A stretch of 64,000 nucleotides of DNA from Lobulomyces angularis (GCA_027604685.1 JADHYX010000060.1:1-64000); one strand, 5' to 3'; positions 37,141 through 48,900 are shown, numbered from the stretch's first letter. The notes: generated by a model not told the origin, from the sequence alone. Program-made: numbers and translations.

Positions 37141-37746
37141 ATGAAATTATTAAATCTCATAAAAACGAAAAATTTGAAGACTTTAGACACACAGTCATCA
37201 TTATGTCGATCAAATGGAATTTTAAAAACCAACTTCTACAAAAATGTTTCAACTTTAGATAAAAAATCCTTCCCAAATTTAAAACTTTTAACGCAAAAAA
37301 TACAAAAGCATGATCTGGAGGTAGATCCTAAAACGAATTATGTTTACCTGAAAAAATCCAAGTACATTCAAATTTTAGACTCCGTTTTTGGTAGTGGTAC
37401 TGTAATATTAAATTAAAATTGTAAATTAAAGAAATTTACTTTCATTTAAAATAAGATTGGAAATTACAGTGTTTCTCAAATCTACACGTTTCTTATTCTG
37501 GAAAGGTGATGTACTCTAACTTTGGTTTATATGTGAAAGACACTTTTATTTCTGAAGCTTTTGGTGAATCAGAACTAAAATCTAACAGCGATGAAGGTTT
37601 TTTTTTTAGTTATACAAAATGCAATAAAAGAAGTAGAATATGTGGCTCTTGTTCGATGTTGTAAGGATTTACTTATTGCATCTGAGCTTTGGGATCCTGC
37701 CAATAAATCTAACTGGAAAAATGTTGCTAAAAAATTTAAAAACTGA
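37141..37746 (+). CDS. MGM101: mitochondrial genome maintenance protein MGM101, with a frame anomaly
   Basis: MGM101 is a Rad52-like single-strand-annealing protein of the mitochondrial nucleoid. The start MKLLNLIKTKNLKTLDTQ is basic, as expected for import. EVDPKTNYVYLKKSKYIQIL, DSVFGSGT, SYSGKVMYSNFGLYV and ALVRCCKDLLIASELWDP follow the family. An intron at about 37,399-37,450 joins GSGT to the WKLQCF exon. A second interruption is problematic: after SNSDE the frame breaks at ten Ts (37598-37607). Removing the 13 nt GT...AG at 37597-37609, or one T, restores it. The C-terminus (KNVAKKFKN) ends about 25-30 residues earlier than in yeast. It could be a working short form, an assembly error or an early pseudogene; I lean to a working gene with a homopolymer error. 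Confidence 0.8.
37597..37609 (+). other. 13-nt GT...AG segment / poly-T frame break in MGM101
   Basis: The sequence is GT, nine more Ts, then AG, between codons for SNSDE and VIQNA. Its length (13) is one more than a multiple of three, so reading through shifts frame into a stop some 20 codons later. It is shorter than any intron I would trust. Confidence 0.6.
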
Positions 37747-38163
37747 AGTTGGAAGTCATTTGGTAGATTGAAGTTTGGTTGATAATTAACCATAAAGTGC
37801 TCTTTGTGAAGGATGAACTTAATTTTTTTTAAAACTATTATTATGCTGCATATTTGGTGGATACTTGTATATTAATATTAGTCAAAAAAACTTTTGTTGA
37901 ATGCCAAAAATATCCAATTTTCTTGTTTAATAAGAAATTTACAACCTTCAACATTAGAATACCAAATTTTAATAACCACAAAAATTTTACAAAATTTATG
38001 CAACAAATGTATTGACTAAAAAGATAATATATATTTAAAAGGAGAAGGTAGATATCTTAAAAAGAAAATAAATAAAAAATGCTAAAAATAACTTATGCTT
38101 TTAAAATCTAAAGTAGTAAATCTCATTTATTTCCATTAGCAATGCATTGTTTCCGTTTTTTTT
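37747..38163. other. convergent intergenic spacer
   Basis: This ~420-bp AT-rich spacer lies between the 3' ends of MGM101 and the mucin-like gene. There is no supported open frame. MGM101-like C-terminal coding was looked for here in other frames and not found. Confidence 0.6.
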
Positions 38164-39343
38164 TTAATATCCATTATAACTATTGTTATTATAGTTAGAG
38201 TGCGTAGTTGGATTGTAATAGTTGATAGGTACATAATTCATAGGTACTTGATTGTTATTTAACTGAAAATTATTTTGCATGTCACTGTAACCGCACTCAC
38301 TACGTTGGTATCCGTTACTAGCCAGCACAGTATTGACACCACCTCGATCGCTGTTTTGATATCCTCCCCACTCGCTATTTTGATAATTATTATTTGTAGT
38401 ATTATCTCCATTATAGGTTGAAACGGTAACTCTATCAGAAGAAAGGTTGTTATTATTTTTTTTAAATGGGTTTGTCCGCATTCTAATGGCAAATTTATCT
38501 GAAGGCTGAAAAAAAAATTTTTATAAAAAGCTACATTTTACGTGAAATTACCCTTAACTTCCATTTTCTGAAGATCCAAATACCAATAACGGCCCCTACC
38601 ACGCACACAGCAACTGTAGCTATCGCCCATACAGATGCTAAAAATTGCATTTAGAAATAATAAGCATTATTAAATTATTAAAAATGGTGCAAAAGTTCTA
38701 CCTGTGCTCAGTCCATTTGTTTTTTCACCAGTAAAGTCGTCAGCTGCAGAAGAATTATTTAATCCAGGAGAAAAAGTAGTGGTTGGGTCAGTAACAAATA
38801 GAGAATTTGATAATGATGCTATAATCGAATTTGCTGAACTTGACGAAGGATTCACTATAGGATTGGTCGGAGCTGAGGAAGTATGAGGTTTCGATTTGGT
38901 TGTTCTAGGAATGGTTGGGGATGCCAATTGAGTCGAAGTTGTAGAAGGGTTTGTATTTGGAGGAGCAATGGTTGGACTCAACGAAGTCTTTGTAGGATCT
39001 ATTGTTGGTTCAGGTTTAGGAGAAACTAGTTTTATAAAAAATTAAAAAATAGTAATTTTAAGAACGTACCAGTAGGTTCCGGGTTAGTAGGAGTAGAAAG
39101 ATCAGTGGTAGGTTTAGGTGGTTCAGGAGATGGTTCAGGTTCCTCAACTTTCGGTGGATCTTGAGATGGATTACCAAGATTGTCACTGGAAACATCGTTT
39201 CCTCTTTGTCTTCTAATTAATATGGCTTTTTTTAAATTCTGATGAGGATTGTTTGCAGCTACTGTAATGGTTGTAATAAAAAATAGAAAATAAAAAAACT
39301 TCACAAAGCTTGTAGCTGGTGAAGATGTTGTTGAGTTGAGCAT
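38164..39343 (-). CDS. single-pass membrane protein with Ser/Thr/Pro-rich ectodomain
   Basis: I do not recognise a specific family. The start at 39343 (MLNSTTSSPATSFVKF) leads into a hydrophobic segment (FFYFLFFITTITVAA) that fits a signal peptide. About 200 residues rich in Pro, Thr, Ser and Glu follow (EPEPSPEPPKPTTDLS; SPTIPRTTKSKPHTSS), typical of heavily O-glycosylated stalks. A spliced exon provides one membrane helix, WAIATVAVCVVGAVIGIWIF, closed by RKWKLR. The cytoplasmic tail is Asn/Tyr-rich with repeated QNSEWGGYQNSDRGG-like units. Three introns (about 38,507-38,550, 38,640-38,700, 39,028-39,068). The layout resembles fungal wall-stress sensors (Mid2/Wsc type) or adhesins, without their cysteine-rich head domain. 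Confidence 0.75.
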
Positions 39344-41360
39344 GCTAACTTAAAAGGGTAAATAGATGTAATTTTGATTTTGAGGTTTTTAACAATAATT
39401 TTCAATAATTGATGTTTCTAAATTGCATAAAAGTAGTGGAATTGATTATACCTTCAGACAATAATTTTGCACTAGTAAAAGGTAAGAAAAGGCTGTCCAA
39501 GTTATGAAGTAATTATTTAAATTATATTGAGGTCCAAATGGTAGTGTAGTCAGTTCAAACAAACTTATTTAAACGTAAGATGAAATTGAAGAAGACAGAA
39601 AAAAAAAAAAAAAGTTTTTTTTTGTTTAAGTGTCAAATTTTTTAATTTTGTTTTTTTTTTTTTTTTTTTTTTAATTTTTCCTTCACAGAAAAAAGTTTTA
39701 AAAACCACTTAATAATGCACTTGGTGAATCTTTACACTTGTTTAAAATTATATAATTTGTGTCAAGAAAAAGGACAATTAGGACGTAAGAGAAGCACTTC
39801 AATGAAGTTGAGTCAACTTTAAGTTTTTGAAGTTTACGACGATTATTTGGTAGAGAAAATTCAGAAAGCATTATAATAATTATAAATTTAATAGAGAAAA
39901 TTCGTAAACGTTAACAAAAGTAAATTGAAGTTAGTTTTCAGTGAGTTGGAAATTTTAGTAGCCCACAAAGTGTTTGTGTAATGGATTACTTCCATTAATA
40001 TAAGTTGGTAGTTAAACCTTTTTTAGATACTATTCCATACGATTTATTGTTTACATTGGATTTATGACGGAAAACAAACTGTAGAATGAAACTTTTGCAG
40101 ATATAACTTAGATTTTTCATAAATAGGGTTAAGATTTCCCACATTAAATAGTTTAAGAAGCATTCATCCTTATATTAAATGTGGATAGAAGGTTTCTTTT
40201 TAATGAAGGAGAAAATATCAACGATCAAAAAGGAACCTGGGGATTAGATGTTAAGGTGCTATGTAAGGTTAACGCTTTGAAAAATTAACAAAAATATGAA
40301 TCTAAAAAAAAAGGAAATCTATAAAATGGAAGCCATGTGAATGTAACGAACGATACATCCCGAAGTTAATTTGTTAAAAACCAGCACAATCTAGAATTCA
40401 TATTTTTCTCGTAATAAACTCATAGTGGTGCTACCGTATGTTAAATCTACTACAAATTTAAAACTTTGTTATGATACACTTTACATTTTGCATACAACAG
40501 CATGCAGCTAATTTAAGAGATTTTCTAACCCTACTTTTGTGGTTTTGTTCAACTTTGAATTAAAATTATAAAAAAAACAATTTATTTCTATTTTTTATGC
40601 ATGGATTCAGTTTCGGATCAAAGCAGAAGAACATATTGACAATATCCTTAATGGTAACCGTTGCAACATTGGCAATAGTCTCCGTTGCTTCACCTCCACA
40701 ACGATTGAATAATCAAAAGAAGAATAATGTAACCAGTGTGGAAAAAAAATTAAATTAAATGGATTGTGTACAAACCGCAACTGTAGAAAAAATATAACTA
40801 CTATATAATGAATTTTTTTTTGAATGTCCTAGGTAGAATATTATGCTTATAAAGTTTTTGTAGAAATTCACTTACCACACCAAGCAATAAAAAAAAACTC
40901 ATAAATTTTTTTATGAATAAAATTCAACATTTACTAGACTTAGCCGTTGCTTTTGCTCAATAAAACATTGCTTCTTTTCATATAAAAGTATTAGATATTT
41001 AAAGTTGAATTTAAAAAACTTAAAAAATTCTGGTAGAAAATAAACATTTTAACTTTTCGATCACTTAGCGTTATAAAAAATTGAATTTTAATGGTTTTCA
41101 AAGAAAGTTTCTTACCAACTTAACACTTTCTCAAACTGCCTGCTCTATTCTTAACTAAACAAATAGTCTTGGATGTTTTATAAATGCATCTCTTCTGCCT
41201 CTTTACTTGCACCAAAATTTGAAAAAAAATTTAATAATTCTCTGATTTTCAATGTTGATCAAATTTTGTGAAGTAGATTGATAACCTTCTCTGAAAAATT
41301 TTTCAAATTGACAACAATTTGTGACACAAAAAACAAAAAAAGCAATTTTTTTAAGAAAAA
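39344..41360. other. 2-kb divergent spacer
   Basis: This is the longest gap in the window, between the starts of the mucin-like gene (minus) and calreticulin (plus). It has T-runs around 39,640-39,675 and A-runs near 39,600. The only coding candidate is the 53-codon frame at 40597. The rest shows short frames only, and no transposon or RNA gene was recognised. Confidence 0.6.
40597..40758 (+). CDS. possible small single-pass membrane protein (53 aa)
   Basis: ATG at 40597 opens MHGFSFGSKQKN, followed by a clear hydrophobic helix (ILTISLMVTVATLAIVSVA), SPPQRLNNQ and a hydrophilic tail ending VEKKLN. The GC content is visibly higher than in the surrounding spacer, which argues for coding. The FG...L-A-x-TLA pattern is reminiscent of the tiny mitochondrial ATP synthase subunit k (Atp19), but the match is too short to assert. 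It would otherwise be an anonymous mini-membrane protein. Confidence 0.45.
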   Translation: MHGFSFGSKQKNILTISLMVTVATLAIVSVASPPQRLNNQKKNNVTSVEKKLN

Positions 41361-42850
41361 ATGATCTTCACCAAAAAGTTAATTTCTCTAGCTCTACTTT
41401 CTGTAGCTACTTCAAAACAGTATTTTTTGGAAAATTTTGATGATGGTAATTTTCAATTTCTTTTAACATTAAGTAAGGTAATTAATTTACTTTTTAGGTT
41501 TTAAGCGTTGGACGGTTTCATCTGAAAAAGAAGATTATGGAAATTGGGAAGTATCCCATGGAAAATTTTTTGCTGATGAAAAAGACAGTTTGGGATTAAA
41601 AACAACTGAGGACTACAGGTTTTATTCTATTTCAACAAAATTGGATAAAACCCTAGATACTGCAAAAAATCCTTTGGTTCTTCAATTTAGTGTTAAGCAT
41701 GAACGTAATATTTAGCTGAAATTGATTTATTTATTGTTAAAATATATTTTAGAATCCATCGATTGTGGAGGAGGTTATGTTAAACTTTTGCCACCAGATT
41801 TTGATCCAACGAAGTTTAATGGAGATTCTGCTTATGCAATCATGTTTGGACCTGATATCTGTGGTGGAAATTCCAGAACGCACACAATTCTTAACTACAA
41901 AAATGAAAATAAATTAATTAAAAAAGATATTAAAGCTGAAACTGATCAGTTGACTCATCTTTATACTTTTGTTTTGAATCCTGATAAAACTTTTAAAGTG
42001 TTGATTGACAATAAAGAGGTTAGAGGTGGAAAGATTTTAGATGAATTTGATTTACTTCCACCTAAATTTATTAAAGGTGATAAAGTTCATATTGTTTTAA
42101 ATTCTAATTTTTTTAGATCCAAAAGCAAAAAAGCCTACAGATTGGATTGATGAAGAGTTGATTGATGATCCTAATTCTACAAAACCTGAAGGATACGATG
42201 ATATTCCTGAAACTATAGTGGATCCAGATTCTACAAAACCTGAGGATTGGGATGACGAAGAAGATGGTGAGTGGGAGCAACCCAGAATTCCTAACCCAGA
42301 TTATGCTGGACCCTGGAAACCAGCCCAAATTAAAAATCCTGACTATAAAGGTAACTAAAAAAAATTAATTTTAGATAATTACTCTTTTCTTTTTCATTTT
42401 TCAAGGCCCATGGATTCATCCGGACATTGACAACCCTGATTACAAGGAAGATAATACCATTGGTAACTATGAAATTGGATATATCGGTTTTGATTTGGTA
42501 AGTACTAAATACTATTGAGAAGTCTTATTTTTTATTCAGTGGCAAGTTAAAAGTGGCTCTATTTTTGATGATATCCTCATTACTGATTCAGAAGCTGAAG
42601 CCAAAGAACATGCTGAAAAAGTAGTGTTACCAAAAATTGCTTTGGAGTTAAAAGCGAAGGTAGTTTTTTGAGTGATTTAAATTTTTTATTTATTGAATAA
42701 ATTCTATAGGAAAAATTTGACGAAGCAGAAATTAAAAGAGCCGAAGCAGAGGAAGCCGCTAGTAAACTAGACGAACCGGAAAGTGAAGTTATTGATGAAG
42801 AAATTGCTGAAGATGAAATAATTGATGATGATGGCCACGACGAATTATAA
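41361..42850 (+). CDS. CALR: calreticulin
   Basis: Calreticulin is the lumenal Ca2+-binding lectin chaperone of the ER, acting on monoglucosylated glycoproteins. The start [18 protein letters not shown] is a signal peptide and precedes [16 protein letters not shown]. The lectin domain has [21 protein letters not shown] (paired Cys) and [19 protein letters not shown]. The P-domain has three type-1 units ([32 protein letters not shown]) and three type-2 units ([29 protein letters not shown]). The C-domain is Glu/Asp-rich, and the protein ends in HDEL, an ER retrieval signal. About six introns, ~395 aa, complete. The acidic tail is shorter than in animals. It lies directly upstream of a gene for ER-associated glycoprotein turnover. 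Confidence 0.96.
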
Positions 42851-43064
42851 TAATTTCTGTTTTAATATTTCCTTTTTTAAATAAATTTTTATTTTATTTT
42901 ATTTTTGCTTTAATAGTGTTTGCAGCAATATTTATTTTTACAATACTTTAAATTACAATTTTTTTTTTAATGTGTTTTGTGTTAAAGTTGATCAATAAGA
43001 AAAAAATTTTTTATCTTACAATTACTTGCAATTGTTAGTTGACTTGTGTTTTCCTTAATACGAA

Positions 43065-45830
43065 ATGAAAGTAAACATAAAAAATTTGAAAGGGGAGTTG
43101 TTTGAAATAAATTCTATAGAAGCAACTGATAAAGTCGAAGACTTGAAAAAGAAACTAGTATTTCAGTGTAAAGTTGACATCAAATCTGTTACTTTAGTGT
43201 ACAACGGGAGTATTTTAAATAATGAAGCTACAATTAGTTCGCTACAATTAAATTCTGACCGGTTCATAGTGATGGTTTTGAAAGACGTGCCTAGTTCATC
43301 TACTGCAAATCAACAGAAACCTCCTATCACACAAAAGAATGGTTTAACGAATCAAACAGCGGTTGCTGCCTCTGGTGTAAAAAATACTTCTGATATATTA
43401 TCAGAGACTAATTTTAAAGAAAATGTCAACAAATTAGTTGAAATGGGCTTTAATAGTGAACAAGTAAAAAGTGCTTTTCTATGATTGTGATGTTATTTTA
43501 ACTTGTAACTTAATTTTCTTACTAAAGGCGAAAAAAGCGCTAATGGCTGCATTTAATAATCCAGAAAGGGCTGTGGAATATTTAATGACTGTAAGTTTTT
43601 GTTTCTGCTAGAAACTATTATTTATTTAAATTTCATTATAGGAAACTATTCCCTCTTTAGATGAACACAGCAGCAAAAAAGATATTCTTAACAGAATAAC
43701 TGATCAAATTAATCGAGTAAAAATTTACGAAGATTTGGATCTACAAGGTAACATCTTTTTACATGCGTATTTTTGACAATAGCGTTTAGACCTCGCGAGA
43801 GATGAAATACCTATTGCAGAGTTACATGAAAAAGCTCATAAAAGTTTATTGGAGCATAGTATGCAGAATACATCTTTCCATGAGGAACTAATGAAAGCAC
43901 TGCTATTTTGGTTTAAAAATCAATATTTTAAGTGGGTTGACAAACTGGATTGTGAAAGTTGCTTTTCTAAAAATACTGTTAGATTCACTGGGACTGTTTC
44001 TATTAGTAATGAAGAAAAGATTGGCGGAGCTGGAAGGTATCTTGCACTATCTGAAATTCATAATTTTTTTAGAGTTGAGGTTTACGAATGTAAAGACTGT
44101 AATGTTCACTCTAGATTTCCACGTTACAAGTAAAAAATATTAAAAATATTCTATTAGAATTGCTTTAGCGATTTAAAGGTTTTAATGAAAACGCGTCGTG
44201 GGAGATGTGGAGAGTGGGCAAACGTTTTTACATTATTTTGTAAGACTTTAGGATTTGAAGCAAGATATTGCTTGGATTTTACTGATCATGTTTGGACTGA
44301 GGCAAGTGGTAATTTAGTTTAAATAAAAATTTTTTTTTAGGTTTATATTGAAAGAACTAAAAAATGGGTGCATACGGATTGTTGCGAGAACAGTTTCAAT
44401 TCGCCACTATTATATGAAAGTGGTTGGGGAAAAAATTTAGATTTTATTTTTTCTTGTAAGACATTGATATTAAAAATTTTTATTCACTCTCTTTGCATTT
44501 TTTTTTCAGTTGGAGCAAACCATGTAGTTGATGTAATTAGAAGGTATTCTAGAAAAGATGAAGTGTATGCTAAGCGCCGAAACCATCTTGATGAAAACTG
44601 GCTTAAAAAAGTATTTTTAAAATTTACAAGAAGTTTTTGATATATTATTTCACAGACTATCAGTGAAATTAACAACAGCTTATTATCTAAACTCAGTAAG
44701 GATAAACAGTTAGAAATGTTGAGGATGCTGGAACAGGAAGAGGAAGACTTGAAAATGCTGTTTCTACAAAAAAGCTCTAACTCCAATGAACTAGATGGCA
44801 GGCAAAGTGGATCTGTAGAGTGGAGAATGTCCCGTGGAGAAATTGGGAATGCTTTGCATTCTAAGCGCTGTTGGGAGTGGAAAAGTAAAAAAAAAAAAAA
44901 AAAAAAAATTTAACTGATAATATACTACGTTAGAAACTTTTTCCAAAACAATAAATATTGCGTCAAGTAGTGAGACTTCTTTGATAGGATCTGCTGCTTT
45001 TTCTAATTTTCCTGAAAAAAACGCAACTTTAATACCTGAAAAAAGTGTTATGCTAACAACTGGAAAACCTTCTGACAAAGGAGCAACTTATTTTATTGGA
45101 CACACCATAACGTTAAAATTAGAAAATTCAGTTTTAATAGATGGACGTTCTTATGATTGTTTTGGTGTGGAATTCTTTTTCAAAATTACTAACAAAGATG
45201 GCGGTGACGCGATGGGTGGAGCTGATGGGTTTTCATTTTTGCTTAATAGCCATGGAGGAGATGTTATTGGAGAAGAAGTATTTTTTATTTAAACTTTGCT
45301 TTAATTCTTTTTGTTTCAAAGGGTGCTGGCCTTGGTTATTCAGGGATTCCCAACTCTGTGGCTGTTGAGTTCGATACCTATGCAAGCGTGGACAGGTGCG
45401 CTGACCCTTCGGATAACCACATCAGGTATATTTTATTTTTTAAGTACATTTCTGAAAATTTTAACTCTTAAGTATTCAAACGAGAGGAAATTTGCCGAAT
45501 TCCTCTCATCATCAATATAGCAAGGCTTGTACGTCTCACTTGCCAAGAATGAATAATGGGCAATATTATTCATGTCAAATTATATTTAATTTAAAATTAA
45601 AAGCAGTTCGCGTATATTTAACAGATCTAGTCGAATATACTAATTCTTCCTCTCTCAAATCAGAGAATTTTCAACTTGTATTGGATTTAAATAATTTTAA
45701 TTTATACAGCCATTTGGGAGCAGCAAGTAGTAATGGAACAGAAGTTGAAGTCTTCCTTGGATTTACTGCGAGTAGTGGATTTTTAACTCAACGAACAGAT
45801 ATTGGGAAAGTGCAGATTTTTGGCTGCTGA
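43065..45830 (+). CDS. PNG1: Rad23-like Ubl-UBA / peptide:N-glycanase / L-type lectin fusion
   Basis: PNGase strips N-glycans from misfolded glycoproteins during ER-associated degradation. This gene encodes ~760 aa in about 11 exons with three parts. (1) Residues 1-75 form a Rad23-type ubiquitin-like domain ([27 protein letters not shown]), then a linker and a UBA domain ([10 protein letters not shown] joined to [19 protein letters not shown]). (2) The PNGase core has [16 protein letters not shown], zinc CxxC pairs (CESC, CKDC) and RFPRYN. Its catalytic Cys is in [14 protein letters not shown], His in TDHVWTEV and Asp in HTDCCEN, before [10 protein letters not shown] and [11 protein letters not shown]. 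(3) The L-type lectin-like domain has [30 protein letters not shown] and DPSDNHISIQ, ending GKVQIFGC. No stop or plausible internal start separates the parts. The Rad23 XPC-binding and UBA2 domains and the animal PAW and PUB domains are missing. Confidence 0.9.
44302..44340 (+). other. GC-AG intron inside the PNGase catalytic region
   Basis: The junction ...ACT GAG | GTT TAT... (WTE | VYIE) is fixed by strong conservation around the catalytic His. The 39-nt intron therefore begins GCAAGT and ends TTTTAG. The only nearby GT donor would shift the frame. It is a non-canonical but well-known intron class. Confidence 0.75.
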
Positions 45831-45971
45831 ATTACTTTTATTAGTAAAGATGCAATTAGTTTTTTTTTAAATATTATTTTTAATGAATTTGCGTTATTTC
45901 AATAAAAACTTTTGAAATTTGGAAAAAAATTTTACTTTTCTTTTTTAATTCCATATTTCTTTTTTATTAAA

Positions 45972-48900
45972 ATGAGTAAGAAATAAGATAACAATTAATG
46001 ATTTATTTTTTTGATTAATTTTAATCAAGCTACAGACTTTAAGAAAACTGTTGATGAAGTTGTTTTTGCTGTAAAGGAGGGAACTTTAGATCTTGTAAGT
46101 CCATGTTTGGAAAAGATTTCTGAAATGATAATCAAGGAAGAACAAGATTTAGAACTGCTGGATGAGCAAAGCACCAGGTTATGGAATGAATCTGTTAATT
46201 TAAAATTAAGTAAAAATGAGTCAAAAGTTAATTCACAAGAAGTACTTTTAATTGTTGCTAATCGTAATACATTACTAGAATACATTAATTTAAATTTTAA
46301 TTAATTGCTGTTCTTTTGCATTTAGTTCGACAAACTTCTCTTAACATGATGGAAATCATAATTAAAGATTCTGTAGACTCTAGTGCATTAAGAAAACTAT
46401 CTAGTCTGTATATGAAAACTGGTCAGATTTGGTTTGGTGATTATTTATTAATAATGTATAGAGATTAAAATTTTCCACTGTAATAGAAGTGCAAAATTTC
46501 GTTAATGCGGAAAAGTGTTACGATAAATCTTCAAGGGTATTTACTAAAATTCCTGCCAATTTTTTTTTATATTTTAATGTAAAGCTTCAAGAAAAATTAT
46601 TGAAAACTCGAATTCAAGCTTCCACGGACTACAACTCAGCACAGTTAACAATTTTGAAATCGCATTTGTCTTATTTTACTGCTTCTCATAGCATTGCCAT
46701 GCACTTAATGAAGGCATTTTTACCAAAAGTTTCCGAGGAGGAAGAGAATATGGATATTCCATACTTTAATGTATCAGATTTTTCTCTTTCCCAAAAAAAT
46801 CAACTTAGCTTATTGTGTTTAAACTGTGCAGAAAAAATATTAAGTACTGGCGATGGTGTGGTAAAGCTAGATCATGCCGTGGATTGGCTCAGATTTGCAC
46901 TTGAACTGTCTCCTGCAAATTCGAGTATTAAGGTATGAATGCTACAGAAATTTTGATAGAAAATTTATTCAATAGGGTCAAACATTGTTAATGCTCAGCT
47001 CCACTTATTTAGAGAGGCGACGCTTGTCAGGTAGTTTCCCATCAATCACAAATACTGACTTGGATTTGGCGGAAAGCACGATTGACGTACTTTTATCTGT
47101 AATTAAGTTTTTAATTTTTTGCAGTTTTGAATTAATTTTAATAATAGATGGATCAAGTTTCTGCCCAGGCGTTTTTTTTAAAAATCAAGATTTTATGTGA
47201 GAGAAAAGCAGGAAAGCATACAATTTTTCAAGGTTCTTCTGGTTTCCTATTTTTTTTTATCAATTGTTTTTTATTAACTTAAGTTTTTGAAAAATGCATT
47301 GACGAAAACATTGTTAAAACTTTTCCATATATGGAAAAAATAAATGTTGAAAAAGTTACCGACCTGTATTTTTGACTTAAAATTGAAATTATTTTTTTGA
47401 CATTTTAAATATTACAGGTATTTGGCCATGATTCACCATGTTGCCAATTACATAGGGTAAGGATTCCTAGGGTTTTTGTTATTAATCACAAGAAACGCTT
47501 AAAAAGACATTTAGAAGCGGTCACATGCATTGAGTACATAATGTCAAAGATAAATGGAGTTAAGAGTACACAATCCCAATCAATTTTTGGAGCTTTCATT
47601 GGAAAATTTTTGGTGACAAAACTGTATCTTTTAGTGAATAATTCTTCTGATGCCATAATGGATGAGGAAATTATTGAAAAAACTTCTTCTAGTTTAGATG
47701 GTAATTTGTTAAATTTTTCCACATACTTAAATCTCTGCATTATGAAGAATTTATTAATGAACTCGAGGTTGACAAGTATGTAAAATAATTGAGATACTAT
47801 AAAGAATAATATAATAGTTTACGGTCTTGTTTGTTGGTTATTTGGCAAGCCGGTGATAGAGCCAACAACGAAGAAAGGTTTAACGATGCCATAAAGTGGT
47901 ATAATACTGCATTACGATTAATGGGGTCAGATACAATGGATAAAGCAAATTCTGGTGAGGTTTTTTTTAGAATTTTATTAATAATGAAAAATGTATTAGC
48001 GGTACTTTATCGAAAAATAGCCCTTTGTTATTTAGAAACAAATCAATATGAAGAAGTAAAAGAAGCATTAGAAAGTGGTATAATAAAAATTAAAATGATT
48101 TATATACGCCTGCATTAGCTGAAGCCTTGGAAGTGTCGGATTACAATAACTTTCTTAGATGTCTAATTTTTATTCATGATGATGAGTCTTTTGTTCATCT
48201 AGACGAGGAAGCTAGAGCAACTGAAGGTATTCTTATTGTAACTTTTATTTACATTTAGTATTAAATATTACATCTGCACTAACATGCGATGATAAAAACA
48301 ACTTGATTATTTGTCTGGCAGAAGCTGCATTTAAAGTAAGTATACGAATGTTGATTTACAAGACTTTTTTTTGTGTTTTATAGAAAGCAACTTTTACTTC
48401 GAAATTCATTTTAAAGGGACTCTTAAAACAAATTTTATTCAACATGGATTTAGAAAAGGAGGAATTTGATGAATCTGTCATTATTACATTTAGGTTTTTT
48501 CGTTTATAATAACATATTTACCGTTATATCAAGGTGTTTAATTAAGTTATCAGAAGTTTTGAAAACACACCTTAACAGGTTGATAACTTATTTATGTAAT
48601 AATAGCCTGATTCATTTTGTAGTGAAGAGATCTGTTCATACTGTGAGCGATTATCAAATTTAAAATCAATTAGAACCTTTAAGTGTGGAGTTGCTGAATT
48701 CAATTGGATATTGAGTAAAAGCTGGAATTATTTAATAGAGGAAATAAAAGAGCAAGATTTGTGCAATCTAGATACGTCAAAAAATCGAAATTTTGATTTG
48801 GTTTTGCGATTTTTGAATTTGTATTTAAAATTTTTGGACTTTCTACCACCAGAAAATTTGGATATCGATAAACTGGAAAAGAAGAAAATTGCACAATTTT

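Noticed and set aside
43466..43528. A stop after the Ubl-UBA half, making an independent truncated Rad23
   Set aside because: Reading through leads to a stop, but the donor GTAAAA after GAA-CAA and acceptor CTAAAG join the two halves of one conserved UBA domain exactly.
48587..48613. A 27-nt intron in the ZIP4 gene
   Set aside because: Using the first AG leads straight to a stop. The next AG (44-nt intron, ending TTTTGTAG) keeps the frame and gives sensible sequence.
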